Notes: generated from the letters alone by a model not told the origin. Shown: positions 51,826-60,680, counted from the stretch's first letter. The stretch is 64,000 nt of DNA from Methylobacterium nodulans ORS 2060 (GCF_000022085.1 NC_011894.1:2507501-2571500), one strand, 5' to 3'. Translations and numbers: made by a program.

Positions 51826-52455
51826 TCAGACGGACCTCCAGTGAGGCAGCTCGGCCTCGCCCATCTCGGCGAGGTGGCGACGCACCTGAGCGTCGAGCAC
51901 GGCCACCAGAGAGCGAGAATCGACCTTGCCTGTCCGCGGATCGACTTGGATCTCGTCCGCGGCCTCGATCGCGATGCGAGCCGGCCAAGCCAGCCACGCA
52001 TCGCGGTTCTCGCGCGCCGCGTCGAAAAACGCGGCCTCGGCCGCGGTCCGCTCGATGAGGCGGCCCTGCTGCTCGGCCTGGTCAAGGCTGCGCTGGCGGG
52101 CCTTCAGGATCAGCTCGGCGGTGCGGGCCTTGCCGAAGTCGATGCCGCCGTCCGCATCCTCCACCCCCTCCTCGGCCAGCACCCGGGCGATCAGGCTGAC
52201 CGCCTCGCGAGCCTCGGCCGGGGTGCGCACCTCCGCGCGGGGGTGCGTACCGCGGGTGCGCACCGTCTGCGGCTCGGTACGCACCTTGGTACGCGCCGGA
52301 TCGGTTGAGCCCTGCCACGCCTCGCGGACTGCCTCGGGATCAATCAGGCCATTCGGCAAGCGCTTGATCCGGTTGGCCTTGAGCGCCTTCCGCACCGCGC
52401 CCTCGGTCACGCCGAGGACCTTCGCCAGCTGCCTTGCCGAGACGCCGTCGGCCAT
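51826..52455 (-). CDS. Nu1-like terminase small subunit/DNA-binding protein, 209 aa
   Basis: N-terminal helix-turn-helix (SARQLAKVLGVTEGAVRKALKANRI), then a Pro/Arg linker. The C-terminal helices, AELILKARQRSLDQAEQQGRLIE and ENRDAWLAWPARIAIEAADEI, follow the Nu1 pattern also seen in the protein at 43488. No large terminase is adjacent. It is probably the packaging initiator of a second phage remnant or satellite. Confidence 0.65.
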   Translation of the reverse strand: MADGVSARQLAKVLGVTEGAVRKALKANRIKRLPNGLIDPEAVREAWQGSTDPARTKVRTEPQTVRTRGTHPRAEVRTPAEAREAVSLIARVLAEEGVEDADGGIDFGKARTAELILKARQRSLDQAEQQGRLIERTAAEAAFFDAARENRDAWLAWPARIAIEAADEIQVDPRTGKVDSRSLVAVLDAQVRRHLAEMGEAELPHWRSV

Positions 52456-52577
52456 GGGTGCGTACCTCGAATTTCGGGGTCAGCGCTAGGAACAGGCGGG
52501 GCCCCGCCCACCCGTATCGATTTCGACCCTCCAGGGGCCCTGACGCTTCGTCAGGAAGAGGCGGGACAGGGCGTCAG

Positions 52578-52850
52578 TCAGGGCTCTCCCTTGCCTCGTT
52601 CCTCCAGCAACGCCACAGCGCGCGACACCTCTGACGCTAGCTGCTGAAGGAGACTGGTCATGCCCTCCCCTGCGATGGCCGCCTCCAGCAGGTGCTCGAC
52701 CTCTTCGCTGAGCGAGTGCGCATTCGCCTGCGCGCGAGCCTCGACAGCCTCTCGAATGGTGGGACGCAGGCGGACCGTCAGCGTCGGCCTTTTCGCTACG
52801 CCTTCCGCCTTGCGTGGCCTGCCTCTCGGCCTCTTTTCAGAACAGGGCAT
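52578..52850 (-). CDS. AT-hook/ribbon-helix-helix DNA-binding protein, 90 aa
   Basis: MPCSEKRPRGRPRKAEGV contains an AT-hook (RPRGRPRK). It is followed by a ribbon-helix-helix-like segment (RPTLTVRLRPTIREAVEARAQAN) and a long C-terminal helix (EEVEHLLEAAIAG, then LLQQLASEVSRAVALLEERG). Its start overlaps the preceding gene by 14 nt. Likely a small regulator of this three-gene set. Confidence 0.6.
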   Translation of the reverse strand: MPCSEKRPRGRPRKAEGVAKRPTLTVRLRPTIREAVEARAQANAHSLSEEVEHLLEAAIAGEGMTSLLQQLASEVSRAVALLEERGKGEP

Positions 52851-53313
52851 CGAGATTTTCCGGCCCGTCCGCAACCGGTGCATACCGGATCGCCGCACGG
52901 TTCCTGGCGCGGACTGCCTCCATGCGCTCCAAGCCACGGTGGAACTCGTGCTGCCCATGGCGCTCCTGGGTCAGCTGACCGAGTAGGCGAGAAGCGATGA
53001 TCTGCATTGCGCCGCGGACCGACTGATCCCGAGCGCGATCAAATTCATCAGCACCGCTCTCACTGCGCCAGATATTCAGCGCCGCATCAACGACATCACG
53101 ACCCGGCCGACCGCCGGTCAAGTCGAGATAAGCGTCGAACGCCTGGGCACATTCGACAACCGTGTTGCCCAGCTCCTCGGGCTTCCCGGCACCCCTCTGA
53201 ATGCGGAGCAGGTTGGCGAGCATCTCGCGTAGGCAGCCACCAAGGCGCTCAGTCGCATGGCGCAGAGCGATATCGCGCTCCGACTGCTCGGCCACCAGTC
53301 GCAATTCAGTCAT
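52837..53313 (-). CDS. helical hypothetical protein, 158 aa
   Basis: MTELRLVAEQSERDIALRHAT opens an all-helical protein (GGCLREMLANLLRIQRG, VVECAQAFDAYLDLTGGRPG, AMQIIASRLLGQLTQERHGQHE). It overlaps the AT-hook protein gene by 14 nt, so the two are coupled. No family recognised. Confidence 0.55.
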   Translation of the reverse strand: MTELRLVAEQSERDIALRHATERLGGCLREMLANLLRIQRGAGKPEELGNTVVECAQAFDAYLDLTGGRPGRDVVDAALNIWRSESGADEFDRARDQSVRGAMQIIASRLLGQLTQERHGQHEFHRGLERMEAVRARNRAAIRYAPVADGPENLDALF

Positions 53314-53566
53314 GCATGCTTCTCAATCATTGCCTGGCTAGCATTGGTCAAGGTGCTGCTTCCGGAGGATCAGCCACAGTGCAGCTCGGGTGGGATCCGT
53401 GGTCGACCCTTCGACCAACCGTCCAGGGTACCCCGGAAGATTGATTGCTCGGATCCGATGCCCCGCGTAGTCTCACGGACATGCGGGTGAAGTAGGCGAC
53501 GGTCAGGGTTCTCACTGATCGGCGGCGGGGCAGCACCGGCCCACCCGCACCAATCTCTTCTCACCC

Positions 53567-53812
53567 CTACTGCCGTTCGCGGCACGGGCCCTGGCCGCAG
53601 ATCGCGCAGGCGGTGAGGCTGGCAGGCCCGCTGAGCGGGCAGCTTTGGCACTGCGGGGTGTCGAAGTTCTCAACCCTCGGGTCGATCGCGCCCGCGGCAG
53701 TGACGACATCACGGGCGAAGCGCAGGGCTTCTCGCGTCGCGGTGTCAGATCGCTTCGGAGCATGGCGGCGCGTCCCTGAGCCGCCACGACGGGACCTGGA
53801 CAAAGGATGCAT
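53567..53812 (-). CDS. possible Cys-motif protein, 81 aa
   Basis: Start uncertain (MHPLSRSRRGG chosen; a GTG about 30 codons upstream is possible). The last 25 residues, QCQSCPLSGPASLTACAICGQ followed by GPC, form a Cys cluster that could bind metal. The preceding helix is TREALRFARDVVTAAG. The rest of 53314-53566 shows no gene. Confidence 0.4.
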   Translation of the reverse strand: MHPLSRSRRGGSGTRRHAPKRSDTATREALRFARDVVTAAGAIDPRVENFDTPQCQSCPLSGPASLTACAICGQGPCRERQ

Positions 53813-54340
53813 TCCCCCTGTCGCGGCGCACGGGTCTTCCGGGCCAGGGCCACACCGGAGATGCACGCGAAGCTCGCGGATCACGCACAGCGTGGTCGTC
53901 CAACAGCCGAGGTAGCATGCTACCGCCATTCGAGCAAGAGGAGGAGCTCGGTCGGCACCCTTGAGGGGTTGAACACAGACGACTGTTTGATGAACCAGCG
54001 CTCCTGACCCGCGCGGGGAACTTCGCCGCCCCCGCGGCGAGCAACTGCTTTCGAGCGTCGTCCAGACGTTCGATACACGGCCAGCGCATGGGATCGGCAC
54101 GGACAGCGCCAGATCGGAACGTGGGCACAAGGACTTGCGCTGCCCTCGTTGCAGGCCAGAGCGATGCCAGAGTGAACCAACGTCTCTGGACCCGGGCCGA
54201 GGCGAGCAAAGAATGAAGCTATGCTGATGCAGCCCCGCAATCTCTCTCCGAGTTTGCAGTACGCTCCCTTCAGCCTTTATACTAAAACAGTTACCCGTGT
54301 CGCGAAGTTGCGACAGGTACTATAGTCGCAGGGTGAAGCC
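53813..54340. other. intergenic region before the second TPR-caspase gene
   Basis: No convincing gene. Near the end it becomes AT-richer and holds the inverted repeat TGTCGC...GCGACA (54298-54315) just before TACTATAGT, some 20 nt from the ATG. This could be an operator over a promoter. The equivalent region before the first TPR-caspase gene differs. Confidence 0.35.
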
Positions 54341-57300
54341 ATGCGCAAAACACATGCATTGCTGCTTGCCTTGGGGCTCATTGGCCAATCGAGCTCGACA
54401 GCTCTTGCGTTAGATGCGGCCGGCTACAATACTCGCGGGTACAGCTTTCAGAACAAGGGTGAGTACGATCGGGCGATCGCCGACTACAATCAAGCCTTAC
54501 GGCTCGACCCCAAATTGACCGCCGCTTACGTCAATCGTGGGTTCACCTTCCGAAGCAAGGGTGAGTACGATCGGGCGATCGCCGACTACAATCAAGCCTT
54601 ACGGCTCGACCCCAGGTCTGTAATCGCTTACAATAATCGCGGCGACGCCTTCTACCACAAAGGCGACTATGAGCGAGCGATCGCAGATTATAACCGAGCT
54701 TTACAGTTGGACCCCAAGCATCCGATCGTCTACAACAATCGCGGGTTCGCCTTTCACGGCAAAGGAGAGTACGACAGAGCAATTGCAGACTACAATCAAG
54801 CCCTGCAGCTTGATCCTAATTACACATTTGCATACAATAATCGCGGATTTGCATTTCAGGGCAAGGGTGAATACGATCGAGCTATTGCAGACTACAGCCA
54901 AGCCCTGCGTCTCGACCCCAAATACGCAATCGCCTACACCAATCGTGGGGACGTTTTTCGGAGCAAAGGTGAGTACAACCGGGCGATCGCCGACTATAAT
55001 CAAGCCCTACAGTTCGATCCTAAGCCCATAATCGCTTACAACAATCGCGGTCTCGCCTTTCAGAATATGGGCGAATACGATCGAGCAATTTCGGATTACA
55101 CTGAAGCCTTACGGCTCGAACCTAAATACGTGATTGCCGTTGTCAATCGTGCAGATGCCTTTCGGATCAAGGGTGAGTACGATCGCGCAATAGTTGACTA
55201 CGACCAAGCCCTCCATCTTAACCCAAATTACGCTATAGCCTACAACAATCGAGGATTGGCCTTTCAGAACAAGGGTGAATACGATCGAGCTATTGCAGAC
55301 TACAGCCAAGCCCTGCGTCTCGATCCCAAATACGTAATCGCCTTTGTCAATCGCGGGGACGCCTTTCGAAACAAAGGTGAAAATGACGTCGCGATCGCTG
55401 ACTACAATCAAGCCCTCCGTCTAAATCCAAGTTACAGTACTGCCTACAACACTCGCGGGCTGGCTTTTCAGAACAAGGGCGAGTACGATCGAGCGATTGC
55501 AGATTATGAACAGGCCATCCGGCTCGATCCCAAGTCGGCGATCGCCTACAACAATCGTGGGTTCGCCCTCCAAAGCAAAGGTGAGTACGATAGAGCAATC
55601 ACAGACTACAATCAAGCCTTACAGCTCAATCCCAAGTCCGCGATAACCTACACCAATCGCGGGTTCGTCTTCCAGAGCAAGGGTGAATACGATCGAGCAA
55701 TTGCAGACTATGATCTCGCCTTGCAGTTCGATCCAAAGTACGCGATCGCCTACACCAATCGTGGGGATGTTTTTCGGAGCAAAGGTGAGTACGATCGAGC
55801 AATTGCAAACTATGATCAAGCCATCCAGCTCAATCCAAAATACGTAGTAGCTTACAACAATCGTGGGCTAGCCCTCCAAAATAAGGGTGAGCCCGACCGG
55901 GCGATTGCAAATTACGACCAAGCCCTTCAGCTTAATCCCAGATACATAGTCGCCTACATCAATCGTGGGGATGCCTTTCGCAGCAAAGGTGAGTGCGATC
56001 GGGCGGTCTCCGATTATAATCAAGGTCTCGAACTTGACCACAATAACGTGCTTGCCTACAACAATCGTGGACTATGCTTCCAAAACAGAGGGGAGTACGA
56101 CCTGGCAATCGCAGATTACGATCATGCCCTGCAGATTGACCCCAAGTACGCAACCGCCTTTGTCAATCGGGGATTTGCGTTCCAGAAGAAGAGTGAATAC
56201 GATCGGGCAATCGCAGATTATGATCGCGCCTTGCAACTCGATCCCAAATCTGCAGTCGCCTACAACAATCGCGGGTTCGCCTTCCAAAGCAAGGGTGCGT
56301 ATGACCTCGCAATTGCGGATTACGATCATGCGTTGCTGCTTAAACCTGGGTTAGCAAACGCATATTATCATCGTGGAACGGTTTTCAGCTTTAAAGGCAA
56401 CCTTGATCACAGTATCTCTGATTTGAGTGAGGCCATACGGCTTAATCCCAAGTACGCCGAGGCTTATCAAGATCGGGGCATCACGTACCAGGCCAGAGGG
56501 GAACCGGACCGGGCTCTTGCAGATTTCGCTGAGGCTGCACGGCTGAAGCCTGAGCTTGAGGACGATGCAGCCTTTCTCACGGCCCGCCGCGAGGCGCAGG
56601 CAGCTCAAACTAGCCGGACCGCAGCCGCCGTAGTTGTTACAGCCGTCCAGACCTCGCCGGTCGTGTCTCCGCCCACGATGTCGGTCATCACACCACTTTC
56701 CGAGAGGCGGGTCGCGCTGGTGATTGGCAACGGTGCGTATACCTCCGTCGCCGCACTCGACAATCCGACGCGAGACGCCAGCGCTATCGCGCGCTCTTTG
56801 CGTCAAGCTGGCTTCAAGAGCGTTCGTTTGGAAAATGACCTCCGCTATGATGATCTGCGGCGAGCTCTGAACAGCTTCTCGGCCGAGGCTGACCAGGCTG
56901 ATTGGGCCGTGGTCTATTACGCTGGGCACGGCATTGAAGTCGGGGGCACTAACTACCTTGTGCCTGTCGATGCCCAGCTGAAGACGGACCGGGCCGTGCA
57001 GTTCGAAGCGGTTCCACTTGATCAAGTGCTGGGCAGCATCGAAGGCGCACGTAAGCTCCGTCTTGTGATCTTGGATGCCTGTCGTGACAATCCGTTCCTG
57101 CAGCAGATGACGCGCACAGTTTCGTCACGATCAGTGGGGCGCGGCTTGGCGAAGATCGAGCCAGAGACAAGTGGCACACTGGTGGCTTTTGCAGCCAAGC
57201 ACGGCCAAGTTGCACTAGATGTGCAGGATGGTCAGGCAAATAGCCCTTTCGCAACGGCCTTGATCAAGAACATTGCAAAACCTGACACTGAGATCCGAAA

Positions 57301-57409
57301 GATGTTTGGGTTAGTACACGATGATGTCATGGCAAGCACAGGTCGCAAGCAGGAGCCTTTCGTTTATGGTGCCCTCGGAGGTGAGGATTACTTTTTCAGT
57401 ATGCGCTAA
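54341..57409 (+). CDS. exported TPR-caspase (peptidase C14) protein, 1022 aa, 21 TPRs
   Basis: Signal peptide MRKTHALLLALGLIGQSSST then ALA. Twenty-one consecutive 34-residue TPRs of consensus NRGxAFQxKGEYDRAIADYNQALxLDPK are followed by an Ala-rich linker. The caspase-like domain (RVALVIGNGAYT) has His863 in YYAGHG and Cys914 in DACRDN. It is 204 residues, exactly six TPRs, longer than the copy at 9951. The catalytic domains are very similar, but DNA here is AT-richer in third positions. Likely a periplasmic or cell-surface protease module with a variable-length binding arm. Confidence 0.9.
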   Translation: MRKTHALLLALGLIGQSSSTALALDAAGYNTRGYSFQNKGEYDRAIADYNQALRLDPKLTAAYVNRGFTFRSKGEYDRAIADYNQALRLDPRSVIAYNNRGDAFYHKGDYERAIADYNRALQLDPKHPIVYNNRGFAFHGKGEYDRAIADYNQALQLDPNYTFAYNNRGFAFQGKGEYDRAIADYSQALRLDPKYAIAYTNRGDVFRSKGEYNRAIADYNQALQFDPKPIIAYNNRGLAFQNMGEYDRAISDYTEALRLEPKYVIAVVNRADAFRIKGEYDRAIVDYDQALHLNPNYAIAYNNRGLAFQNKGEYDRAIADYSQALRLDPKYVIAFVNRGDAFRNKGENDVAIADYNQALRLNPSYSTAYNTRGLAFQNKGEYDRAIADYEQAIRLDPKSAIAYNNRGFALQSKGEYDRAITDYNQALQLNPKSAITYTNRGFVFQSKGEYDRAIADYDLALQFDPKYAIAYTNRGDVFRSKGEYDRAIANYDQAIQLNPKYVVAYNNRGLALQNKGEPDRAIANYDQALQLNPRYIVAYINRGDAFRSKGECDRAVSDYNQGLELDHNNVLAYNNRGLCFQNRGEYDLAIADYDHALQIDPKYATAFVNRGFAFQKKSEYDRAIADYDRALQLDPKSAVAYNNRGFAFQSKGAYDLAIADYDHALLLKPGLANAYYHRGTVFSFKGNLDHSISDLSEAIRLNPKYAEAYQDRGITYQARGEPDRALADFAEAARLKPELEDDAAFLTARREAQAAQTSRTAAAVVVTAVQTSPVVSPPTMSVITPLSERRVALVIGNGAYTSVAALDNPTRDASAIARSLRQAGFKSVRLENDLRYDDLRRALNSFSAEADQADWAVVYYAGHGIEVGGTNYLVPVDAQLKTDRAVQFEAVPLDQVLGSIEGARKLRLVILDACRDNPFLQQMTRTVSSRSVGRGLAKIEPETSGTLVAFAAKHGQVALDVQDGQANSPFATALIKNIAKPDTEIRKMFGLVHDDVMASTGRKQEPFVYGALGGEDYFFSMR

Positions 57410-57479
57410 CGTATGTGACGGCTGCCTCTGCCCGACCGCCGTCAGTTGATCTGCCGCTGTGGGCGCGGATCAGGTGCCG

Positions 57480-57863
57480 TCATCTCCATGCGCAAATTTT
57501 TGCGGTTGAGTTGACCCAGCATGCGCTTCCTTCTCGCCTTAAGGTTCCGAGGCTATCATGAGCATGACTCCCTCCGTGTACTCCATTCCAGCTGCCTTCA
57601 GCTGTGCCGTCCTCGTTTTTGTTTATATATGCAAAGAAGCGCGAAGCGCGGCGGCGATCTCCGGTTCCGATTGAAAAACTTCCATCTGAGCTAATCTCGA
57701 TGTTGCACCTGCCGTTAAGATACTTCTTTCCCCCGATTTCAATTAAGCATCGGCCCTCTTCGGATTCGCTGAGGCAATGTCCCTCGGAGCGCAACGTACA
57801 GGTCGCCTCCGCTGGCGAGATTGCGATTAGCGAGAGGACGGAAGAAATAAGCATTACACGCAT
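57480..57863 (-). CDS. exported Cys-containing small protein, 127 aa
   Basis: ATG with GGAG 8-9 nt upstream. Signal peptide MRVMLISSVLSLIAISPAEA. The mature part has CTLRSEGHC, EGRCLIEIGGKKYLNGRC and a terminal SACWVNSTAKICAWR, so several disulphides are possible. Convergent with the TPR-caspase gene, stop to stop with about 70 bp between. Function unknown; a periplasmic partner or inhibitor would be speculation. Confidence 0.6.
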   Translation of the reverse strand: MRVMLISSVLSLIAISPAEATCTLRSEGHCLSESEEGRCLIEIGGKKYLNGRCNIEISSDGSFSIGTGDRRRASRFFAYINKNEDGTAEGSWNGVHGGSHAHDSLGTLRREGSACWVNSTAKICAWR

Positions 57864-58064
57864 TTGTAATTCTCCTCAGTCTGAGCAAATTGCCCACCCA
57901 GGACAATGTTATGTTCAAAGGGCACCCGCTCGTAATCATGCTGTCTTGTCCCGAATACAACTACTCGACTATATCAAGAACAGACAAGAACAGCAAAAAT
58001 CCACATGAAAACATTCGCCGGTTCAAATCTACCGTAACCGCTTTGCCCTAAGCAAACAGCACAA

Positions 58065-58556
58065 TTAGTCTCTCAAGCCTAGCATACGGCGGAGTCCCTG
58101 CGCTTGGTTGGATGTGACATCGTAAATGCGCCAGCCATCTGGAGCGCGCTTCAGACGGTATGTGACATGCGTGGGTTTGCTGAAGTTGCGGAGATTCGCT
58201 TGGACGACTGCGTATTCGCCCATCATTTTGCTCCGTTCGATCGACAGCTTTGAAACGTTTGCGTCCTGGGCGCCGATGAACGGATCAACATCAATGACAT
58301 TGTCGCCGTTTGATGCACTGGCGAGATCTTTGAGCCATGCCCTTGCAAGCTCTGGCTCGAAGAAATGGTTCGCAGCCGCGCTGTCCAAGCGAAGTGAAAG
58401 CAAATTTGGCCTTTTGCTTGAACCCTGATATTGGGCGTAGACCGCTTGAACGGCAGCTTCCGGCGTCGCAAACTGAGCCTGTACGGCAGTCGATACTTCG
58501 AACGATATGATACCTGTTGCGAATACGAATAGCAGCAGTCGCATGAGGGCAGCCAT
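58065..58556 (-). CDS. exported DUF3828-like protein, 163 aa
   Basis: MAALMRLLLFVFATGIISFE with GGAG 7 nt upstream is a signal peptide; a longer frame would hide it. The mature part, TPEAAVQAVYAQYQGSSKRP, DVDPFIGAQDANVSKLSIERS and THVTYRLKRAPDGWRIYDVTS, has the cystatin/NTF2-like pattern of DUF3828 exported proteins. Their role is unknown. Confidence 0.65.
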   Translation of the reverse strand: MAALMRLLLFVFATGIISFEVSTAVQAQFATPEAAVQAVYAQYQGSSKRPNLLSLRLDSAAANHFFEPELARAWLKDLASASNGDNVIDVDPFIGAQDANVSKLSIERSKMMGEYAVVQANLRNFSKPTHVTYRLKRAPDGWRIYDVTSNQAQGLRRMLGLRD

Positions 58557-58775
58557 ATTAAGCTCCTCAAATTTTTGCTCCGTCGGCAGGACGGCAGCCT
58601 CGCTAAACAAGCAGCGGGCTCTCAGGACCAGTTTAGCAAAAAGCCCCGGCGGAAGACATAGCTCCGCAATCCCTGACATCATTTACCGCAAAAGCGTTCA
58701 ATATCAATAGGTTATAAATCTTTATGACACGGTAGTACCGGAAAGCAGTGTGGTGATCCGCGCAGCGCGTGCGGA

Positions 58776-58842
58776 ATCCCCCGTTGAGGGTGCACCGAGT
58801 CGTTCTCCGTGCAGGATCCCCCATCGAGGGTGCACCGAGTCG
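58776..58842. repeat. 27-bp direct repeat, 40-bp period, two copies
   Basis: ATCCCCC.T.GAGGGTGCACC followed by GAGTCG occurs at 58776-58802 and 58816-58842. The unit contains the small inverted repeat CCCCC/GAGGG. It lies in the non-coding region between two divergent exported-protein genes. Confidence 0.65.
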
Positions 58843-58976
58843 GTCCAAATCATTGACACCGGAGAGATCTTCGCCATACTTGGAGCAATAGTCTTTCCTG
58901 ACGCCTTGATTTGCCACCCCCGAGCGAGGCTGGCGGTCGAGATCGCCCGGAGATTGAGTCTGGTCAGGAGGTATTC

Positions 58977-59252
58977 ATGGCGCATCATGGCCAATGGATG
59001 CTTGCAGCGGCTGTGACTGGCTTCGTGCTGTGCAGCCCGTCCAGCGGATGGAGCGCGCCGGTCCAGGGCGCGGCGATCCTCGGCTCTCTGCAGGAGAACC
59101 CGCTGGTGCAGGATGCGCGGGTCTTCTGCTACAACCGACGAACCGGACGCTTCCTCCACTGGGGGTATTGCCGCCGCGTGTCGCGGCCGCGGGTCTACTG
59201 CATGAACCGGCGGACGGGCCGCTTCCTCCATTGGGGAAGCTGCTGGCGCTAA
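58977..59252 (+). CDS. exported small protein with duplicated CxNRRTGRFLHWG motif, 91 aa
   Basis: An ideal AGGAGG lies 7 nt before the ATG. Signal peptide MAHHGQWMLAAAVTGFVLC, then a short spacer. Two copies follow: VFCYNRRTGRFLHWGYC and VYCMNRRTGRFLHWGSC, each flanked by Cys. The motif is compact, basic and aromatic, as in small cell-wall-binding or surface proteins. Function unknown. Confidence 0.65.
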   Translation: MAHHGQWMLAAAVTGFVLCSPSSGWSAPVQGAAILGSLQENPLVQDARVFCYNRRTGRFLHWGYCRRVSRPRVYCMNRRTGRFLHWGSCWR

Positions 59253-59429
59253 CCCTCCTCAGCCCTCTACCACCAGCTCAAGCCGGCGGTTCACCGAGGT
59301 GAAGCGCAAACGCCAAGCTAACTACACGGCTTTCAACAGGGGCAGCTATATGAGCAGGAGTGGTCGTTCTCGCTGTGTTGGTCGAACTTCCGCTCCTGCC
59401 GGATGTTGTTGAAAAACTCACTTCGGCGC
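59253..59429. other. intergenic with imperfect inverted repeat
   Basis: GCAGGAGTGG ... CCGCTCCTGC (about 59355-59401) could form a hairpin with one mismatch between two convergent genes and may serve as a terminator. Confidence 0.35.
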
Positions 59430-60116
59430 TCATTGGCGGATCTCAGCATACAAAGGGTTAGGTCTGCGCGTCGCGCCAGCTGTTACATATAGAGGCCCCG
59501 AAGGCCCTCTGCGTACCAAGTCGCCAACCTCGCAGAAGTCCAGGCGCTGCCCCTCCAGAATGCGCGCGGCCGCAGCCGGGAACTGCCCGACCGGCTCCGT
59601 GCCCGCATAGAGCACCGCCACGAGCTCGGCGCCGACCTTGTCCGAGAACCGCTGCAGCTGCTCAGGCCCGAACGGCCCCATCACGCGGTAGAAGGGGCGT
59701 TCCGCCTCGCCCTGCTGCCGGACCCGGACGAGGCGGCCCTCGTCCTCTAGCGCGAACACGCGGGGCGGCAGGCTCGCCATGACGCGGTCGTGGTAGGCCC
59801 AGAGCGCCGCGCGCCCGTCCATGCCACGATCCGCCCCGACGAACAGATAGCCCGGGACGGCGCGGCGGCGCGTCTCCCGGTACCGACCGCGATGCTCGAT
59901 TACGGCGCTGCTGGCGGGCACGCAGGTCGCAAAGCCTGCCGTCTCCAGCCCCTCGCGGATCTTCCGCTCGCGGGTGGGGTCGATCCGAACGACGTACCAG
60001 CGGCGGTCTCCATCGACCACGACCCGCAGCCGATGCAGCCGCACGTGGTGTGTCGGGGTGACCTTCGCGTCGAAGATCTTGGTGCGGTTGCGGCGGCGGT
60101 TCCGCTTCCGGGCCAT
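59430..60116 (-). CDS. NusG-like (NGN-domain) protein, phage-type antitermination factor, 228 aa
   Basis: A very basic head (MARKRNRRRNRTK) precedes a NusG N-terminal domain: RRWYVVRIDPTRERKIREGLE, then TAGFATCVPASSA and RRRAVPGYLFVGAD. This is the W-Y-V.....E..v...L...G...y.P.......r.r.....r.lfpGYvFv pattern. The C-terminal part lacks an obvious KOW motif, though FCEVGDLVRRGPSGPLYV may be a degenerate one. Specialised NusG paralogues bind RNA polymerase to suppress pausing and termination; here likely on early phage genes. Confidence 0.7.
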   Translation of the reverse strand: MARKRNRRRNRTKIFDAKVTPTHHVRLHRLRVVVDGDRRWYVVRIDPTRERKIREGLETAGFATCVPASSAVIEHRGRYRETRRRAVPGYLFVGADRGMDGRAALWAYHDRVMASLPPRVFALEDEGRLVRVRQQGEAERPFYRVMGPFGPEQLQRFSDKVGAELVAVLYAGTEPVGQFPAAAARILEGQRLDFCEVGDLVRRGPSGPLYVTAGATRRPNPLYAEIRQ

Positions 60117-60203
60117 GCTCGCTGGGCTCCTCGGTAGGCGACAGGGAGACGATCGCCGGCGGCCGGAACAGGCCCGGCCGCCGGCAGGATCAAGCGCCGG
60201 TCT

Positions 60204-60608
60204 TCAGGCCCGCAACCGGCCCAGCCCGGTCTTCTTCGCCAGCTCGGAGCGCTGCGCAGCGTAGTTTGCCGCCGTCATCGGGTAGTCGGGCGGCAGGCCC
60301 CACTTCGCCCGGTACTGCTCGGGCGTCAGCCCGCGCCCGGCAAGGTGCCGCTTGAGCGTCTTGTAGGGCTTGCCATCCTCCAGCGAGATGATCGCGTCCG
60401 GCGTCACGGTCTTGCGGATCGGCACGGGCGGGACGAGGGCCGGCACTTCGGGCTCGGCCGGCTGGCCCAGGCCTGCAAGGGCACCGTGCAACGACGCGAT
60501 GAGCACGGGCAGTTCCGCGGCAGGGACGGCGTTGTGGGCGACGTAGGCGCTGACGATGCGGCCGGTGAGGCCGGCGAGGTCGGGGGACTGGGTGTCGATC
60601 TCGGGCAT
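60204..60608 (-). CDS. Ros/MucR-family regulator, 134 aa
   Basis: Core PVPIRKTVTPDAIISLEDGKPYKTLKRHL, then GLTPEQYRAKWGLPPDYPM and YAAQRSELAKKTGLG. It lacks both zinc-finger cysteines and one of the usual His residues (AGRG), so it is a zinc-free variant more distant from the copies at 46437 and 49527. It lies immediately left of the large G/C-tract inverted repeat and is transcribed away from it, so that region is its probable control site. Confidence 0.85.
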   Translation of the reverse strand: MPEIDTQSPDLAGLTGRIVSAYVAHNAVPAAELPVLIASLHGALAGLGQPAEPEVPALVPPVPIRKTVTPDAIISLEDGKPYKTLKRHLAGRGLTPEQYRAKWGLPPDYPMTAANYAAQRSELAKKTGLGRLRA

Positions 60609-60680
60609 CGGGATCTCCTCTATGTCTCTGAACTACCAACTGTTCTTCATCTGGAACGGCGGTGGCGCACCAGTCCGGTC

